DNA of 64,000 nucleotides from Polaribacter sp. Q13 (GCF_016858305.2 NZ_CP074436.1:2562001-2626000), one strand, 5' to 3'. Shown: positions 7,558 through 17,241, numbered from the stretch's first letter. Numbers and translations: made by a program. Notes: a model not told the origin generated them from the letters alone.

Positions 7558-8469
7558 TTACAATTTATTAAGGTGTTTCCAAAAAGCCTTTTCCATTGCT
7601 TTTTGATCTAAATCGGTGTACACACCAATAGTTCGTTTTGTGTTTTCTTTTGGGGTTTGTAAAGGCGTTATCGTTGCATATTCAGGGTTTATTAAAGCCT
7701 CAATAAGAGCAACATCCCACATTACCCATTTTTTCTTTTTAGGATCTTTTTTTGTCCACCAACGATTGTATGTATCCCAACGATTTACTAAGATGTCTTT
7801 AATGCCGCCTTTTCCTTTTAACTGTTTATCTATCGTTTTCTTTTTAAAAACTAAATGCTGAGAAGTAGTTGCCGTCATTACATTAAACTCTAAATCAACC
7901 GTATTTAAAAGAACATCCACTGCAAGTGGATCATTACCCGAATTGAACTCTTTTTTGTTATACGTATTCGTTTTTACCGTGTGCCAAAAACCAAGATAAT
8001 TTACACGGATTTTAGAAATGATAGAAGGATCTTCTAAAATTGCCGAAGCAACATTGGTACAAGAACCTAAAATAACCAAATCTAATTTTTCGTTATCTTT
8101 CATTTCGTGTGCTTTTTCAATAATAAATTTAGAAGCTTCCGAAGGAGAAGGTGTTGTCATAGACGCTAACGGAACATTACTACCTAAAGGCAATTTAATT
8201 TCTGGGCGGTGCATCACTTTAATTATTTGCTCATTAATAGCCTGACTTTCACCAACCGTATTTTCTGTTGCTTGTGGCGATGTATGAAACTGTGCAGAAG
8301 TAATACCTAAAAGATGAAGTGCAGGTTCATCTATAGCACGTACCAGCGCAAAAAGATCATCTACTTCATTTGCGGTGTCTGCATCAATAATTAAATGTAT
8401 CGGTTTTTGTTGTGCTTCTGCAAAGGCAGAAACCAACAAAAGGAATATAAATGTGTATATCGTTTTCAT
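7558..8469 (-). CDS. Secreted inosine-uridine-type nucleoside hydrolase
   Basis: About 303 residues from the chosen start at 8469. Upstream in-frame ATGs at 8481 and 8505 exist, but only this one places the signal peptide (MKTIYTFIFLLLVSAFAEA) at the N-terminus. The calcium-binding signature DADTANEVDD follows at residues 29-38. The enzyme class splits the N-glycosidic bond of nucleosides into base and ribose with a tightly bound Ca2+. The signal peptide places it in the periplasm or outside, unlike cytosolic salvage hydrolases. It lies between susD and the kinase gene, so it should act on a substrate brought in by the SusC/SusD pair. Confidence 0.9.
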   Translation of the reverse strand: MKTIYTFIFLLLVSAFAEAQQKPIHLIIDADTANEVDDLFALVRAIDEPALHLLGITSAQFHTSPQATENTVGESQAINEQIIKVMHRPEIKLPLGSNVPLASMTTPSPSEASKFIIEKAHEMKDNEKLDLVILGSCTNVASAILEDPSIISKIRVNYLGFWHTVKTNTYNKKEFNSGNDPLAVDVLLNTVDLEFNVMTATTSQHLVFKKKTIDKQLKGKGGIKDILVNRWDTYNRWWTKKDPKKKKWVMWDVALIEALINPEYATITPLQTPKENTKRTIGVYTDLDQKAMEKAFWKHLNKL

Positions 8470-8577
8470 GTAATTTGTCATTATATAAGATGTTTTATAT
8501 TTCAATTGTAAACAAACATTTTTAAAGTATAAATTATGGGTTTAACTCTCTTTATTTTTAATTTAAAGATTTAAAAA

Positions 8578-10026
8578 TTAATCTTTCTCCCACCAACCTT
8601 TACTATTAATATTGTCTCCACCAATCCTTTCTGCAGCTTCTTTATAATTAGCGTTGTTAGAAGCTTGCTCAGACTCTGGATACAAATAACGAACCGGATA
8701 ACGATCTTGATTAAAATTATCTGGACCAGCTACTAAATTAGGGATTCCTGTTCTACGAATATTAAACCAAGCTTCATGACCTACAGAAATTAAACTCAAC
8801 CATTTTTGAGTCATAATTTTTGTGATATCATCGTTACTTCCATCTAAAGCAACAGCAGTTCTTGTAAAATAATCTGCAGGAATTTCTGTGTTATAATAAG
8901 CAAAACTAGCTGCAATTCCGTTTTGGTAATACGTATTTACATCACCAGAAATAAAACCTTTAGCAACAGCTTCTGCCAAAGCAAATTGAGTTTCGGAATA
9001 TTGCATGTATTGTGCGTCTACGCCATTAGGAATATCTCTAAAAATAGTTCCGAATAAAGAAATATTATTTAAGTCTACACCACTAGCGGCAATACTATTA
9101 TTCGATTGTCCGTTTAATAAACCATGAAATTCTGCGGTTGTATTAGCAGTTGCATTTGTAGGTTTATATAGAACAGCCATTCTAGGATCGTTCCAAGATT
9201 TTAAAATTTCTTCTACAGTAATCGTCATGGTATGTTCATTATTAATACCAGAAGCTGCATTAAATAAAGGAAACTGATTTGGTGATGTACTTAAATAAGG
9301 AAGAACAGCATTATCATTGTTAGATTGCATGATGCTACCGGAATCTGCCAAAGCTTGCAAATCTGAAAAATCACTTAAACGCTTACTAATACGCATTAAA
9401 TAACGGACTTGTAGAGAGTTGGCAAATTTTATCCATTTACTTAAATCACCATTAAATAAAACATCACCTTCAATAATAGCATTGTTGTTTTCTAATGTTG
9501 CGGCAGCATTTTTTAAAGTAGCCAAAATACCTGTTTCAGGATCTGTATAAATACTTTCTTGCGTATCGTATTTAGGCGAAAAAACACCATCAACAGCTCC
9601 TAAAGCTGCTGTATACGGAACATCATTCCATAAATCGGTAAGTTGAGAAAATAAATAACTTTTCATAATATCACCAACCGCATTATAAGCACTATTTGTG
9701 GTTTCTGAATTTTGTATTGATTCTATGTCAGTAAGCAAACCAAAAATAGCGTTCCAATATCCACTATTAGACCCCATTTCATAACGATCAATACGTTCAA
9801 ACTCAATACTAGCCGAGAATTGAGCTAAATAATTAGCTTGTCTAAAGCCTTGGTCGTATGCATTTAAGTCTGAAGAAACCGAAAGAACATTGGTTAATAA
9901 AAATTGCGGAGCAACGGATTCTGGATTATTATTATTTGTATTAATTTCTTCGAAACCGTTAGTACACGCAGTAAAAAATGTACTAAAAACGAAGATTGCT
10001 AAAAATATATTTTTATAATTTTTCAT
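8578..10026 (-). CDS. SusD/RagB-like surface lipoprotein
   Basis: About 482 residues from 10026. A longer reading frame to 10095 would overlap the end of susC and lose the signal peptide. The N-terminus MKNYKNIFLAIFVFSTFFTAC is a lipoprotein signal with Cys at the lipobox, followed by the family opening NGFEEINTNNNNPE. SusD proteins form the lid over a SusC barrel and bind the ligand. The pattern (FRQANYLAQFSA ... YWNAIFGLLTDIE) fits the SusD-like_2 group, often linked to peptides or small molecules rather than to starch. It begins 4 bases after the susC stop. Confidence 0.93.
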   Translation of the reverse strand: MKNYKNIFLAIFVFSTFFTACTNGFEEINTNNNNPESVAPQFLLTNVLSVSSDLNAYDQGFRQANYLAQFSASIEFERIDRYEMGSNSGYWNAIFGLLTDIESIQNSETTNSAYNAVGDIMKSYLFSQLTDLWNDVPYTAALGAVDGVFSPKYDTQESIYTDPETGILATLKNAAATLENNNAIIEGDVLFNGDLSKWIKFANSLQVRYLMRISKRLSDFSDLQALADSGSIMQSNNDNAVLPYLSTSPNQFPLFNAASGINNEHTMTITVEEILKSWNDPRMAVLYKPTNATANTTAEFHGLLNGQSNNSIAASGVDLNNISLFGTIFRDIPNGVDAQYMQYSETQFALAEAVAKGFISGDVNTYYQNGIAASFAYYNTEIPADYFTRTAVALDGSNDDITKIMTQKWLSLISVGHEAWFNIRRTGIPNLVAGPDNFNQDRYPVRYLYPESEQASNNANYKEAAERIGGDNINSKGWWEKD

Positions 10027-10030
10027 TTTC

Positions 10031-13000
10031 TTAAAATTCAGTTTTAATACTAATTCCGAAACTTCTTGTAGATGGGTATGAGAAATCTTCAACACCCTGT
10101 GTTACACTTTGTCCTTGTAAAGCATTTAGCTCAGGATCAAAGTGAGGATTTTCTGTAAATAAGAATAAATTACTACCTGTTAACCCAATTTTTATTTTTT
10201 GGAAACCAATTCTATTGACTAAGCTTTTATTAAACTTATAATAAATACTTAATTGTCTTAATTTTAAATAAGAAGCATCATATAATGCACTTGCTTCATT
10301 ACCACGATCAAAAAAGCTATTATTGTATGTTTGTGCAGAAACATTAGTAGTGTTTGCAACATATTGTGGTGCTGCATCTGTACCTATATTAACCACACCA
10401 TTACCTACAATACCTGTTTCTCTACCGTTTAAAGTTTCTTTTAATACACCAGAAGTACTTCCTAAAGCTTTCGTTCTTGAAACGATTGTTCCACCTTGTC
10501 TCCAATCGAATAAAAAGGATAAGTTTATATTTTTATAGGTAAAGTTATTATTAAAACCTATTTGAAAATCTGGATTATAATTTCCTAATAAACGTAAATT
10601 AGGATCTTGTACAGGTAGACCATTAGCATTGTGAAGAATTTCTCCATCAATTTCTACAAAACCAGTACCAAACATATCTCCAACCCTACCACCTTCTTGG
10701 GCAATATAAAAAACACTATTAGAACCGCCAGAACCAGAAAACACATCTGCAGAACCTGTTACAAATTGCTCTACTCCTTCTGGTAATTCTGTAACAATAC
10801 TTCTAGAAGTAGAGAAATTTACAGAACTTTCCCATTTAAAATCTTTATTTTTAATTAGAATACTACTCAATAAAATTTCTAAACCTCTCGTACGAACTTC
10901 ACCACCATTTATATTAAAATTACCAAAACCACTTGCTTGAGAAATAGGACTAGATATAATTTGATCTACACTCGTATTTTGATAGGCAGAAAGATCTACT
11001 TGTAAACGATTGTTTAAAAACCAAGCTTCAATACCCGTTTCTAAAGCATTTAATCTTTCTGGTTTTAAATTGGAATTCTTTAGTACATTCTCATTGGTTA
11101 CACGAAAATTGGTTCCGTAATTTTGATTTAATAAATAGTTCTGGTTGTTTTGATAAGGATCTGTATCATTACCAACACTTGCACCACTAAAACGAAATTT
11201 TAAGAAAGAGATTGCTTCAGGTAATGTCACTAATTTACTAATTACAGCACTTACGCCGGCAGAATAATATCCAAAAGAATTGTTATTGGCAGGTAAGGTA
11301 CTACTCCAATCATTTCTATAAGAAACATCAAAATAAAGAGCATCTTTATAGTTTAAATTACCAGTTGCATATACACTATTTATTCTTTTAGTAAACGTAT
11401 TACTTTCTGCAACCAAAGCAGCTTTGGAGTTTGCAAGTGTAAAAATATCTGGAATAGCTAGTTGAGGCGCTAAAGTATAACTGTATTCTATTTCTTGATC
11501 AAAACGATTAGCACCTGCACTTACATTGTATTTCCAATTTTCATTAATTACATCATCATAAGAGATTAATACATCTGTGTTTAATTCTTTAAAAAACACA
11601 TTATCTTCTCTATAAGAACCTTCTAGATTTGCATTGGTACTTACAGCACGTCTAAATTCTCGCTTATCATTATAAGTATCTAAACCAGCACGTACGGTTG
11701 CAGTTAATTTGTCTGTAATATTGTAAACAGCGGCAGCGTTTCCTAAAAATCTGTTTTTATTAAAACTGTTGGTGTTTTCAAAAACAGTTAAATAAGGGTT
11801 TGTTAACCAGTTGTAGTTAATATCAAAATGCTGAGAACCTTCTTGTCCTGCTTGCCAATAATTTTTAAAGGAATTAACATTTGCTTGTCTACCTGTCCAA
11901 TTAAAACCATAAAGAGGGTTTTCGTATCCGTATCCTAAATTAGGACGGTTTCCACTTCTTGTATTAATATAATTAACAAAAGCATTTACATGTAACTTGT
12001 TGTGTAATTCTTGGTTTAAACTTATAGAAATACCATCTCTTTTTAAATCTGTATTTGGTACAATTCCTTCGTTTATTAAATTACTATATGAAAATCTACT
12101 ACTTCCTTTATCGCCAGAAGAGCTAATAGCAATATTATTTTGCTTCGTAATTCCGGTTTTAAAAAAATTACGCACATTATTAGGGTTAGAAACCCAAGCT
12201 GTTGGTGTAATTGGTGTTAAAGTTCCGTCTGCTTGTGTTCTTGCAATAACGTCTCCAGCACGAACTGTATTTCCATTAATATCTATAGATGGACTATCAA
12301 ATTGATTGATTAAAAAACCTTGATCTAAACGTGGACCATAACTACTTAAACCACCATCGTTAACACCAGCTCCAGCACCATTTTGAAAAGAATATTCACC
12401 ATTAGAACCGCCACCATATACATTTTGATAATCTGGTAAGGTTAATAAAGTTTCTATGGTTAAAGAGCTATTAATGCTAATACCCAAACCTTTTTTCTTT
12501 TCACCTCTTTTGGTCGTAATTAATACCACTCCGTTAGCAGCTCTTGCACCATATAAAGCAGCAGAACCAGCTCCTTTTAAAATAGAGATAGAAGCAATAT
12601 CATCCGGACTAATTTCAGATGCTCCATTACCATAATCTACTTCTTGTAACGAACCATCGTTTACTAAATCACTTGTAATTTGCTCATTACTAATAGGTAC
12701 ACCATCAACTACAAATAAAGGTTGATTGGAGCTGCTTAAAGAGTTCTCTCCACGAATAACAATACGAGAAGAAGATCCTACACCAGAAGAACCATTGGTA
12801 ACTTTTACACCAGCAACTTGTCCTGCAAGGCTATTTACCACGTTCGTAAGCGTAACTTCTGTAAGAGCCGCAGGTTTTATAGTAGTTACGGAAGAAACTA
12901 AAGATTGTTTTTCTCTTTTAATTCCTAAAGCAGTAACAACAACTTCGTTTAACGTTTCTTGCTGAAATGAAGCAGGAAACAATAACAATTTTACTACCGA

Positions 13001-13291
13001 TTCTTCATTTGGACGAACATTTATCATATCGGAAATAGTGGTTCCGTATGTTTTGTTTCCATCAAAAATAACTTGATAACCGTTTGCAGCGCCAATGGAA
13101 TTAAAAGAAGCTTTACCTACTTCGTTTGTGGTCTTTTTTGCTTCATAACCTTGCTGATCATTCACAAGCGTAACAGTTATATTTTTAATTGGTGCTTTAG
13201 TATTATAATCTATGGCATAAACCACAAGATCTTCTTGAGCACTTAGGCTAATAGTAAATAGCGCAAGTAACCCGAAAAATAAATTCTTCAT
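10031..13291 (-). CDS. SusC/RagA-family TonB-linked outer-membrane transporter
   Basis: A 1086-residue outer-membrane beta-barrel with a signal peptide (MKNLFFGLLALFTISLSAQ), an N-terminal beta-sandwich (about 22-105), the TonB-box-like linker LNEVVVTALGI (about 114), the plug, and the SusC signature SPDDIASISILKGAGSAALYGARAAN (about 225-250). It ends in an aromatic-poor strand (RSFGISIKTEF). SusC barrels import ligands held by SusD, driven by TonB. The five minus-strand genes from 14047 to 6585 lie close together and probably form one transcription unit, with the hydrolase and kinase as downstream users of the imported compound. Confidence 0.95.
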   Translation of the reverse strand: MKNLFFGLLALFTISLSAQEDLVVYAIDYNTKAPIKNITVTLVNDQQGYEAKKTTNEVGKASFNSIGAANGYQVIFDGNKTYGTTISDMINVRPNEESVVKLLLFPASFQQETLNEVVVTALGIKREKQSLVSSVTTIKPAALTEVTLTNVVNSLAGQVAGVKVTNGSSGVGSSSRIVIRGENSLSSSNQPLFVVDGVPISNEQITSDLVNDGSLQEVDYGNGASEISPDDIASISILKGAGSAALYGARAANGVVLITTKRGEKKKGLGISINSSLTIETLLTLPDYQNVYGGGSNGEYSFQNGAGAGVNDGGLSSYGPRLDQGFLINQFDSPSIDINGNTVRAGDVIARTQADGTLTPITPTAWVSNPNNVRNFFKTGITKQNNIAISSSGDKGSSRFSYSNLINEGIVPNTDLKRDGISISLNQELHNKLHVNAFVNYINTRSGNRPNLGYGYENPLYGFNWTGRQANVNSFKNYWQAGQEGSQHFDINYNWLTNPYLTVFENTNSFNKNRFLGNAAAVYNITDKLTATVRAGLDTYNDKREFRRAVSTNANLEGSYREDNVFFKELNTDVLISYDDVINENWKYNVSAGANRFDQEIEYSYTLAPQLAIPDIFTLANSKAALVAESNTFTKRINSVYATGNLNYKDALYFDVSYRNDWSSTLPANNNSFGYYSAGVSAVISKLVTLPEAISFLKFRFSGASVGNDTDPYQNNQNYLLNQNYGTNFRVTNENVLKNSNLKPERLNALETGIEAWFLNNRLQVDLSAYQNTSVDQIISSPISQASGFGNFNINGGEVRTRGLEILLSSILIKNKDFKWESSVNFSTSRSIVTELPEGVEQFVTGSADVFSGSGGSNSVFYIAQEGGRVGDMFGTGFVEIDGEILHNANGLPVQDPNLRLLGNYNPDFQIGFNNNFTYKNINLSFLFDWRQGGTIVSRTKALGSTSGVLKETLNGRETGIVGNGVVNIGTDAAPQYVANTTNVSAQTYNNSFFDRGNEASALYDASYLKLRQLSIYYKFNKSLVNRIGFQKIKIGLTGSNLFLFTENPHFDPELNALQGQSVTQGVEDFSYPSTRSFGISIKTEF

Positions 13292-13354
13292 TAATTTGAG
13301 TTAAAATGTATGTGAAATAATAAGTCCTGTTTTTACAGAAAATTGTACTTATAA

Positions 13355-14047
13355 TTAATTACAAACCAATGGAGGTCCTTTATTGTATAGATGATTTAAA
13401 GAAGCTTCTTTAAATTGTTGAAGAATGTATTTGCTTACTTTTAAAATTACTACTTGTAGATTTTGTAATAATTTAAGTGCTTTTATTTTTAGAAAAGAAA
13501 GTGACGCAATGTTTTTAGAAATATCTAATTCTTCATCTAAATCGTATAAATAAGGAAGTGTAGCAGTTGCTATTTCTTTTGCTGATAAAAGCGTTTTTAA
13601 TTCTTTATATAATGTTGATGATTCCCAAGGAAGTGAAAGAAATTCTGAGGCTTTAAATTGATCTTTACGTATACCCAAAAGATAAAAACCACCATCGTAA
13701 GAAGGTCCAACAGGTATTTGATTGTTTTCTACGGATTCTATGGCAGCACGAAGATGCTTTTTTTCTAAACCTAAAGTATCGTTACCAACTGTTATAACAT
13801 TATTATACCCTTTTTTAAAAATGTCTGAAACGGTATTTACATAACGTTCTCCAAAATTATTTCCTTTTTGGTCTTTCTCTGTATAATGAAAATAGTCTAC
13901 GCCTAAAGAACTAACTTTTTCTTTAATTAAAGCATTCAGTTTGCTAGCCGTATCCTTTTTTTGAAGGAAAGGCTTACGTAAATTTTCGGCTTCTTGAGAA
14001 AGCGAAAAGATAAGAATAGCAGTTTTAGAATGTTTTAAATTGATCAA
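13355..14047 (-). CDS. DUF2064 / TIGR04282-type glycosyltransferase-like protein
   Basis: A 230-residue protein with the family landmarks VITVGNDTLGL (about residue 81), VGPSYDGGFYLLGI (about 111), SLPWESSTLY and LYDLDEELDI (about 165). These match the GT-A-like DUF2064 fold, where the first motif is normally GSDxP; here GNDTL is a divergence. Members sit in diverse clusters, including proposed arsenosugar synthesis, but no arsS-like radical SAM gene is visible here. It is the first gene of the SusC/D locus, 63 bp before susC, so it could modify the imported sugar. The end (about 195-230) is an extra basic tail ending in GPPLVCN. Confidence 0.7.
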   Translation of the reverse strand: MINLKHSKTAILIFSLSQEAENLRKPFLQKKDTASKLNALIKEKVSSLGVDYFHYTEKDQKGNNFGERYVNTVSDIFKKGYNNVITVGNDTLGLEKKHLRAAIESVENNQIPVGPSYDGGFYLLGIRKDQFKASEFLSLPWESSTLYKELKTLLSAKEIATATLPYLYDLDEELDISKNIASLSFLKIKALKLLQNLQVVILKVSKYILQQFKEASLNHLYNKGPPLVCN

Positions 14048-14136
14048 AAGTTTATTTTAAATTCTAGCAGTCGTAATATAATAGTGCAAATTACAAAATC
14101 AATTTCATTTAGGAAATGTCAAAAATAAGCAAAGAG

Positions 14137-14212
14137 GCTTAGCCCTGATTGCAGCGGCATCCTTTTTTTGTTTTTCACAAAAAAAGATATAGCGAAAAGC
14201 AGGAAATAGCTT
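14137..14212 (+). ncRNA. Structured RNA-like repeat element, copy 2
   Basis: Inner helix CCTG (14144-14147) with CAGG (14200-14203), short outer helix AGC (14141-14143) with GCT (14209-14211), and the conserved unpaired motifs ATTGCAGCGG and AGCGAAAAGC around a U/A hairpin. It shares layout with copies at 417 and 42790 while the helix bases differ. It lies 45 bp upstream of the promoter of the TPP riboswitch. Confidence 0.55.
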
Positions 14213-14256
14213 CAAAAAAAAATGCTTTTGTTATTCTTTATGTCAAAAAACTGAGG

Positions 14257-14264
14257 TAATTTTG
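14257..14264 (+). promoter_or_regulatory. -7 promoter box for the TPP-riboswitch transcript
   Basis: TAATTTTG, an exact TAnnTTTG match. A start about 6 nt downstream would place the 5' end at the base of riboswitch helix P1 (about 14270). Confidence 0.5.
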
Positions 14265-14269
14265 CAGCG

Positions 14270-14424
14270 TTCTCATAAAGGGGTGCTTTTTAGTTGGCAG
14301 TTTCAGTTATCAGTTTTCAGTCTCAACAGACTTTTTATACTTTTAACGATATAAACTTTCAACTTTTTAAGGCTGAGATCATACCCAATGAACCTAGAAC
14401 AGATAATGCTGTTTAGGGAGGCGA
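14270..14424 (+). promoter_or_regulatory. TPP riboswitch (THI-box) with an enlarged P3 arm
   Basis: Conserved thiamine-pyrophosphate aptamer parts are present in order: GGGGTGC (14280-14286), CTGAGA (14373-14378), ATACCC (14381-14386), GAACCT (14390-14395), then GATAATGC and TAGGGAG (14402-14420). P2 pairs GGGT with ACCC, and P1 can pair CTC (about 14271) with GAG. The P3 arm between GGGGTGC and CTGAGA is about 86 nt instead of about 15. It contains a dispersed AGTTGGCAGTTTCAG-type repeat (14292-14306). By analogy TPP binding should switch off the TonB receptor gene at 14579. The 150-nt leader that follows contains weak A/T-rich hairpins (for example GTAAAA near 14460 with TTTTAC near 14497), but no obvious terminator. 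Confidence 0.88.
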
Positions 14425-14578
14425 TAATCGCCATTTTGCATAACATATCATTATGTAGCGTAAAACAATTTAACTGAAAATTATTTTGTTCTTATTTTAC
14501 ATAAATGGTAAACACTAATTATTCAACATAAATCACAAGAATAATTACCTCTTTTTATTCGTTTTAAATTATTTTAAA

Positions 14579-16927
14579 ATGAAAAAAATCACATTTTTTT
14601 TATTCTTGTTTGCAGGTATATTTGCAAACGCCCAGTCGCTTACTTTAAAAGGAAAAGTAGTAGACGAAAACAATGAATCTTTGCCTGGAGCTACTGTTTT
14701 GGTGAAAGAAAACAACAAAGGGACTTCTACCTATTTTGATGGAAAGTTTAGTTTAAACTTAGCAAAAGGAACTTATACAATTCAGGTTTCGTTTATTGGT
14801 TACAATACGGTTTCTAAAGAAATTTCTTTAGACAAAAACAATGAAATTGAGTTTACTTTAACACCAAATGCTACGGTATTAGAAGAAGTATTGGTTTCTG
14901 CTGTTCGTGTAAATGCTGATGTGCCAGTAACATTTTCTAATCTTTCTAAAAAGGAAATTGCAACCCGTAATTTAGGTCAGGATATTCCTATTCTGCTTAA
15001 TTATATGCCTTCTGTGGTTTCATCATCAGATGCTGGTGCAGGTGTTGGTTATACATACATGAGCGTGCGTGGTTCTAACGGAGAAAGAATTAATGTTACC
15101 GTAAACGGAATCCCGTATAATGATGCTGAAAGTCATGGTTCTTTTTGGGTGAATTTAGGAGATTTTGCTTCTTCTACAGAAAATTTACAATTGCAACGTG
15201 GTGTTGGAACATCAACCAATGGTTCTGGTGCTTTTGGTGCGAGTTTAAATATTTTAACAGATGCTGTTTCTGAGGAAGCTGGTGGAGAAATATCCAACTC
15301 TTTTGGTTCTTACGGAACTAGAAAGCATACGGTAAAATTTACAACGGGTAAAATTAACGACCACATAGAAATTGCAGGTCGCTTGTCTAATATTTATTCT
15401 GATGGTTATGTAGATAGAGCAAGCTCTGATATAAAATCGTACTATTTACAAGGTAGTTATACCGATGAGAACACATTGATAAAAGCAGTTACTTTTGGTG
15501 GAAAAGAACTTACGTACCAAGCTTGGGAAGGTTTAACGGCAGATCAACTAAAGGAAGACAGAAGACAGAATCCTTATACGTATGACAATGAAGTAGATGA
15601 TTATGACCAAAACCATTACCAATTACATTGGAATGAAAAATTAAACGAAAACTGGTCTACTAATTTAGCGTTGAACTACACAAAAGGTGCTGGATTTTTT
15701 GAGCAATATAAAACGGAAGAAGATGCTGCTGATTTTGGAAATTTAATTGTAGATGGTTCTGATGTGATTGTAAGACGTTGGTTAGAGAACGATTTTTATG
15801 TTGTAAATTTTAATACGAATTACAAAACTGATAAACTGAATTTAATTTCTGGAATTTCGTATTCTAATTATTCTGGAGATCATTTTGGTGAGGTTATTTG
15901 GGGAGAAGATTTAGCAGAAAATGTAAACATTAGAGATCAATATTATTTTTCTGATGCTAAGAAAACAGATTTTTCAATCTTTGCAAAAGCAACTTTTGAT
16001 ATTAATGAAAAATTATCTGGTTATGCAGATGTTCAAGGTCGTTTTGTGAATTATAAAACAGGCGGAATTACCTCTGACATTGTGCCAATTGATGTAGATG
16101 CAAATTTTAATTTCTTTAACCCGAAGGTTGGTTTAACCTATAAAATTAACAACGATAATAATTTATATACTTCTTTTGCTGTTGCAAACAGAGAGCCAAA
16201 CAGAAATGATTTTGAAGCTGGCGTTACCACACACGAAACTTTAAATGATTTAGAATTTGGTTGGAGGTTTAAGTCGGAGAACTTTAAATTAAACTCCAAC
16301 ATTTATTATATGAATTATAAAAACCAGTTGGTATTAACTGGTGCTTTAGATGATGTTGGCGCGCCTGTAAGAGCAACTTCTGGAGACAGTTATCGTTTAG
16401 GTTTAGAAATTGATGCAGATATTAGGGTTTCAGATCAGTTTTCTATAAAACCGAATGTAGCTTTTAGCTCTAATAAAAACAGAGACTTTTTTATAACAAG
16501 AGATGGAAACCCAACTCCGCAAGCATTAGGAAACACCGATTTGTCTTTTTCTCCGGATATTATTGCAGGAAACATGTTTATTTTTAAACCAATAGACAAT
16601 TTACAGTTCTCTTTCTTATCTAAATTTGTTGGCAAACAATATATGAGTAATTTTGGAAGTGCTATTTCTGATAACGATGTTTTAAACGATTATTTTACGT
16701 CTGATTTTAATATTGTGTATCAAATAACACCAAACAAAGTTTTTAAATCGATTGTATTTTCTGCTTTGGTAAATAATATTTTTAATACCGAATATGTAGA
16801 CAGAGGTTATTATTATACGTATGATGATGATTGGTCTGACCCAAACCAAATTACTACGGTAGATGGCGCAGGTTATTATCCGCAAGCAACTAGAAATTTC
16901 TTAGTTGGCGTTACCTTAAAGTTTTAA
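14579..16927 (+). CDS. TonB-dependent receptor, probably for thiamine compounds
   Basis: A 782-residue outer-membrane transporter. It has a signal peptide (MKKITFFLFLFAGIFANAQ), a CarboxypepD_reg-like beta-sandwich (about 22-105, GKVVDENNESLPGATVLVK and STYFDGKFSLNL), a plug starting at VLEEVLVSAVRV (about 108) with YMSVRGSNGERINVTVNGIPYND, and a barrel ending YPQATRNFLVGVTLKF, the usual terminal aromatic. The TPP riboswitch directly upstream marks it as the thiamine-regulated receptor type (OMR1 in Bacteroidota). It is the only gene of its unit; a terminator follows at 17033. The pnuC gene that often accompanies such receptors lies 9 kb away. Confidence 0.9.
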   Translation: MKKITFFLFLFAGIFANAQSLTLKGKVVDENNESLPGATVLVKENNKGTSTYFDGKFSLNLAKGTYTIQVSFIGYNTVSKEISLDKNNEIEFTLTPNATVLEEVLVSAVRVNADVPVTFSNLSKKEIATRNLGQDIPILLNYMPSVVSSSDAGAGVGYTYMSVRGSNGERINVTVNGIPYNDAESHGSFWVNLGDFASSTENLQLQRGVGTSTNGSGAFGASLNILTDAVSEEAGGEISNSFGSYGTRKHTVKFTTGKINDHIEIAGRLSNIYSDGYVDRASSDIKSYYLQGSYTDENTLIKAVTFGGKELTYQAWEGLTADQLKEDRRQNPYTYDNEVDDYDQNHYQLHWNEKLNENWSTNLALNYTKGAGFFEQYKTEEDAADFGNLIVDGSDVIVRRWLENDFYVVNFNTNYKTDKLNLISGISYSNYSGDHFGEVIWGEDLAENVNIRDQYYFSDAKKTDFSIFAKATFDINEKLSGYADVQGRFVNYKTGGITSDIVPIDVDANFNFFNPKVGLTYKINNDNNLYTSFAVANREPNRNDFEAGVTTHETLNDLEFGWRFKSENFKLNSNIYYMNYKNQLVLTGALDDVGAPVRATSGDSYRLGLEIDADIRVSDQFSIKPNVAFSSNKNRDFFITRDGNPTPQALGNTDLSFSPDIIAGNMFIFKPIDNLQFSFLSKFVGKQYMSNFGSAISDNDVLNDYFTSDFNIVYQITPNKVFKSIVFSALVNNIFNTEYVDRGYYYTYDDDWSDPNQITTVDGAGYYPQATRNFLVGVTLKF

Positions 16928-17032
16928 TCGCAGGGCGATAACCAAGGATTTATTCTCTTATCCATATATCGAGGTTTTTGATTAAAACCATCATTTTTTA
17001 ATAATTTTTGATTAAAATTGATCAAAAAACAA

Positions 17033-17071
17033 ACAAAACGAGCATTTTCTTTGGAAAATAGCTCGTTTTGT
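17033..17071 (+). terminator. Terminator after the TonB receptor
   Basis: Strong hairpin: arm 17033-17049 pairs with 17054-17071 (17 bp with A17060 bulged, loop TTTG), running into a T-rich stretch. It lies about 105 bp after the stop codon. Confidence 0.75.
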
Positions 17072-17212
17072 TGTATATTAAAATCTTATGAAAAATACTT
17101 CTCTTTTCAAAACAAAAAATACAAGAAATTATTCAATTGATACACATCGATTAAGCTACTTTATTCTTCCTGCTTTCTAGTTTTTTTTCTTTCAGATTAC
17201 CACTTTCCAATA

Positions 17213-17241
17213 CTATTAAAAGAATACTGTTCTTTTAATAG
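17213..17241. promoter_or_regulatory. Inverted repeat in the leader of the sigma factor gene
   Basis: A perfect 12-bp inverted repeat (17213-17224 with 17230-17241, loop TACTG) lies 42 bp before the sigma-factor start. It could be an operator or an mRNA leader hairpin. A short open frame of 30 codons (17088-17180) lies before it. Nothing else is visible in the 356-bp spacer apart from the terminator at 17033. Confidence 0.4.

Noticed and set aside
13355..14047. Arsenosugar biosynthesis role for the DUF2064 protein
   Set aside because: No ArsS-like radical SAM or ArsM-like methyltransferase gene is near it; the context is a SusC/D locus.
17088..17180. A 30-codon open frame as a real gene
   Set aside because: No family pattern, no clear ribosome site; mentioned only as a possible leader peptide.
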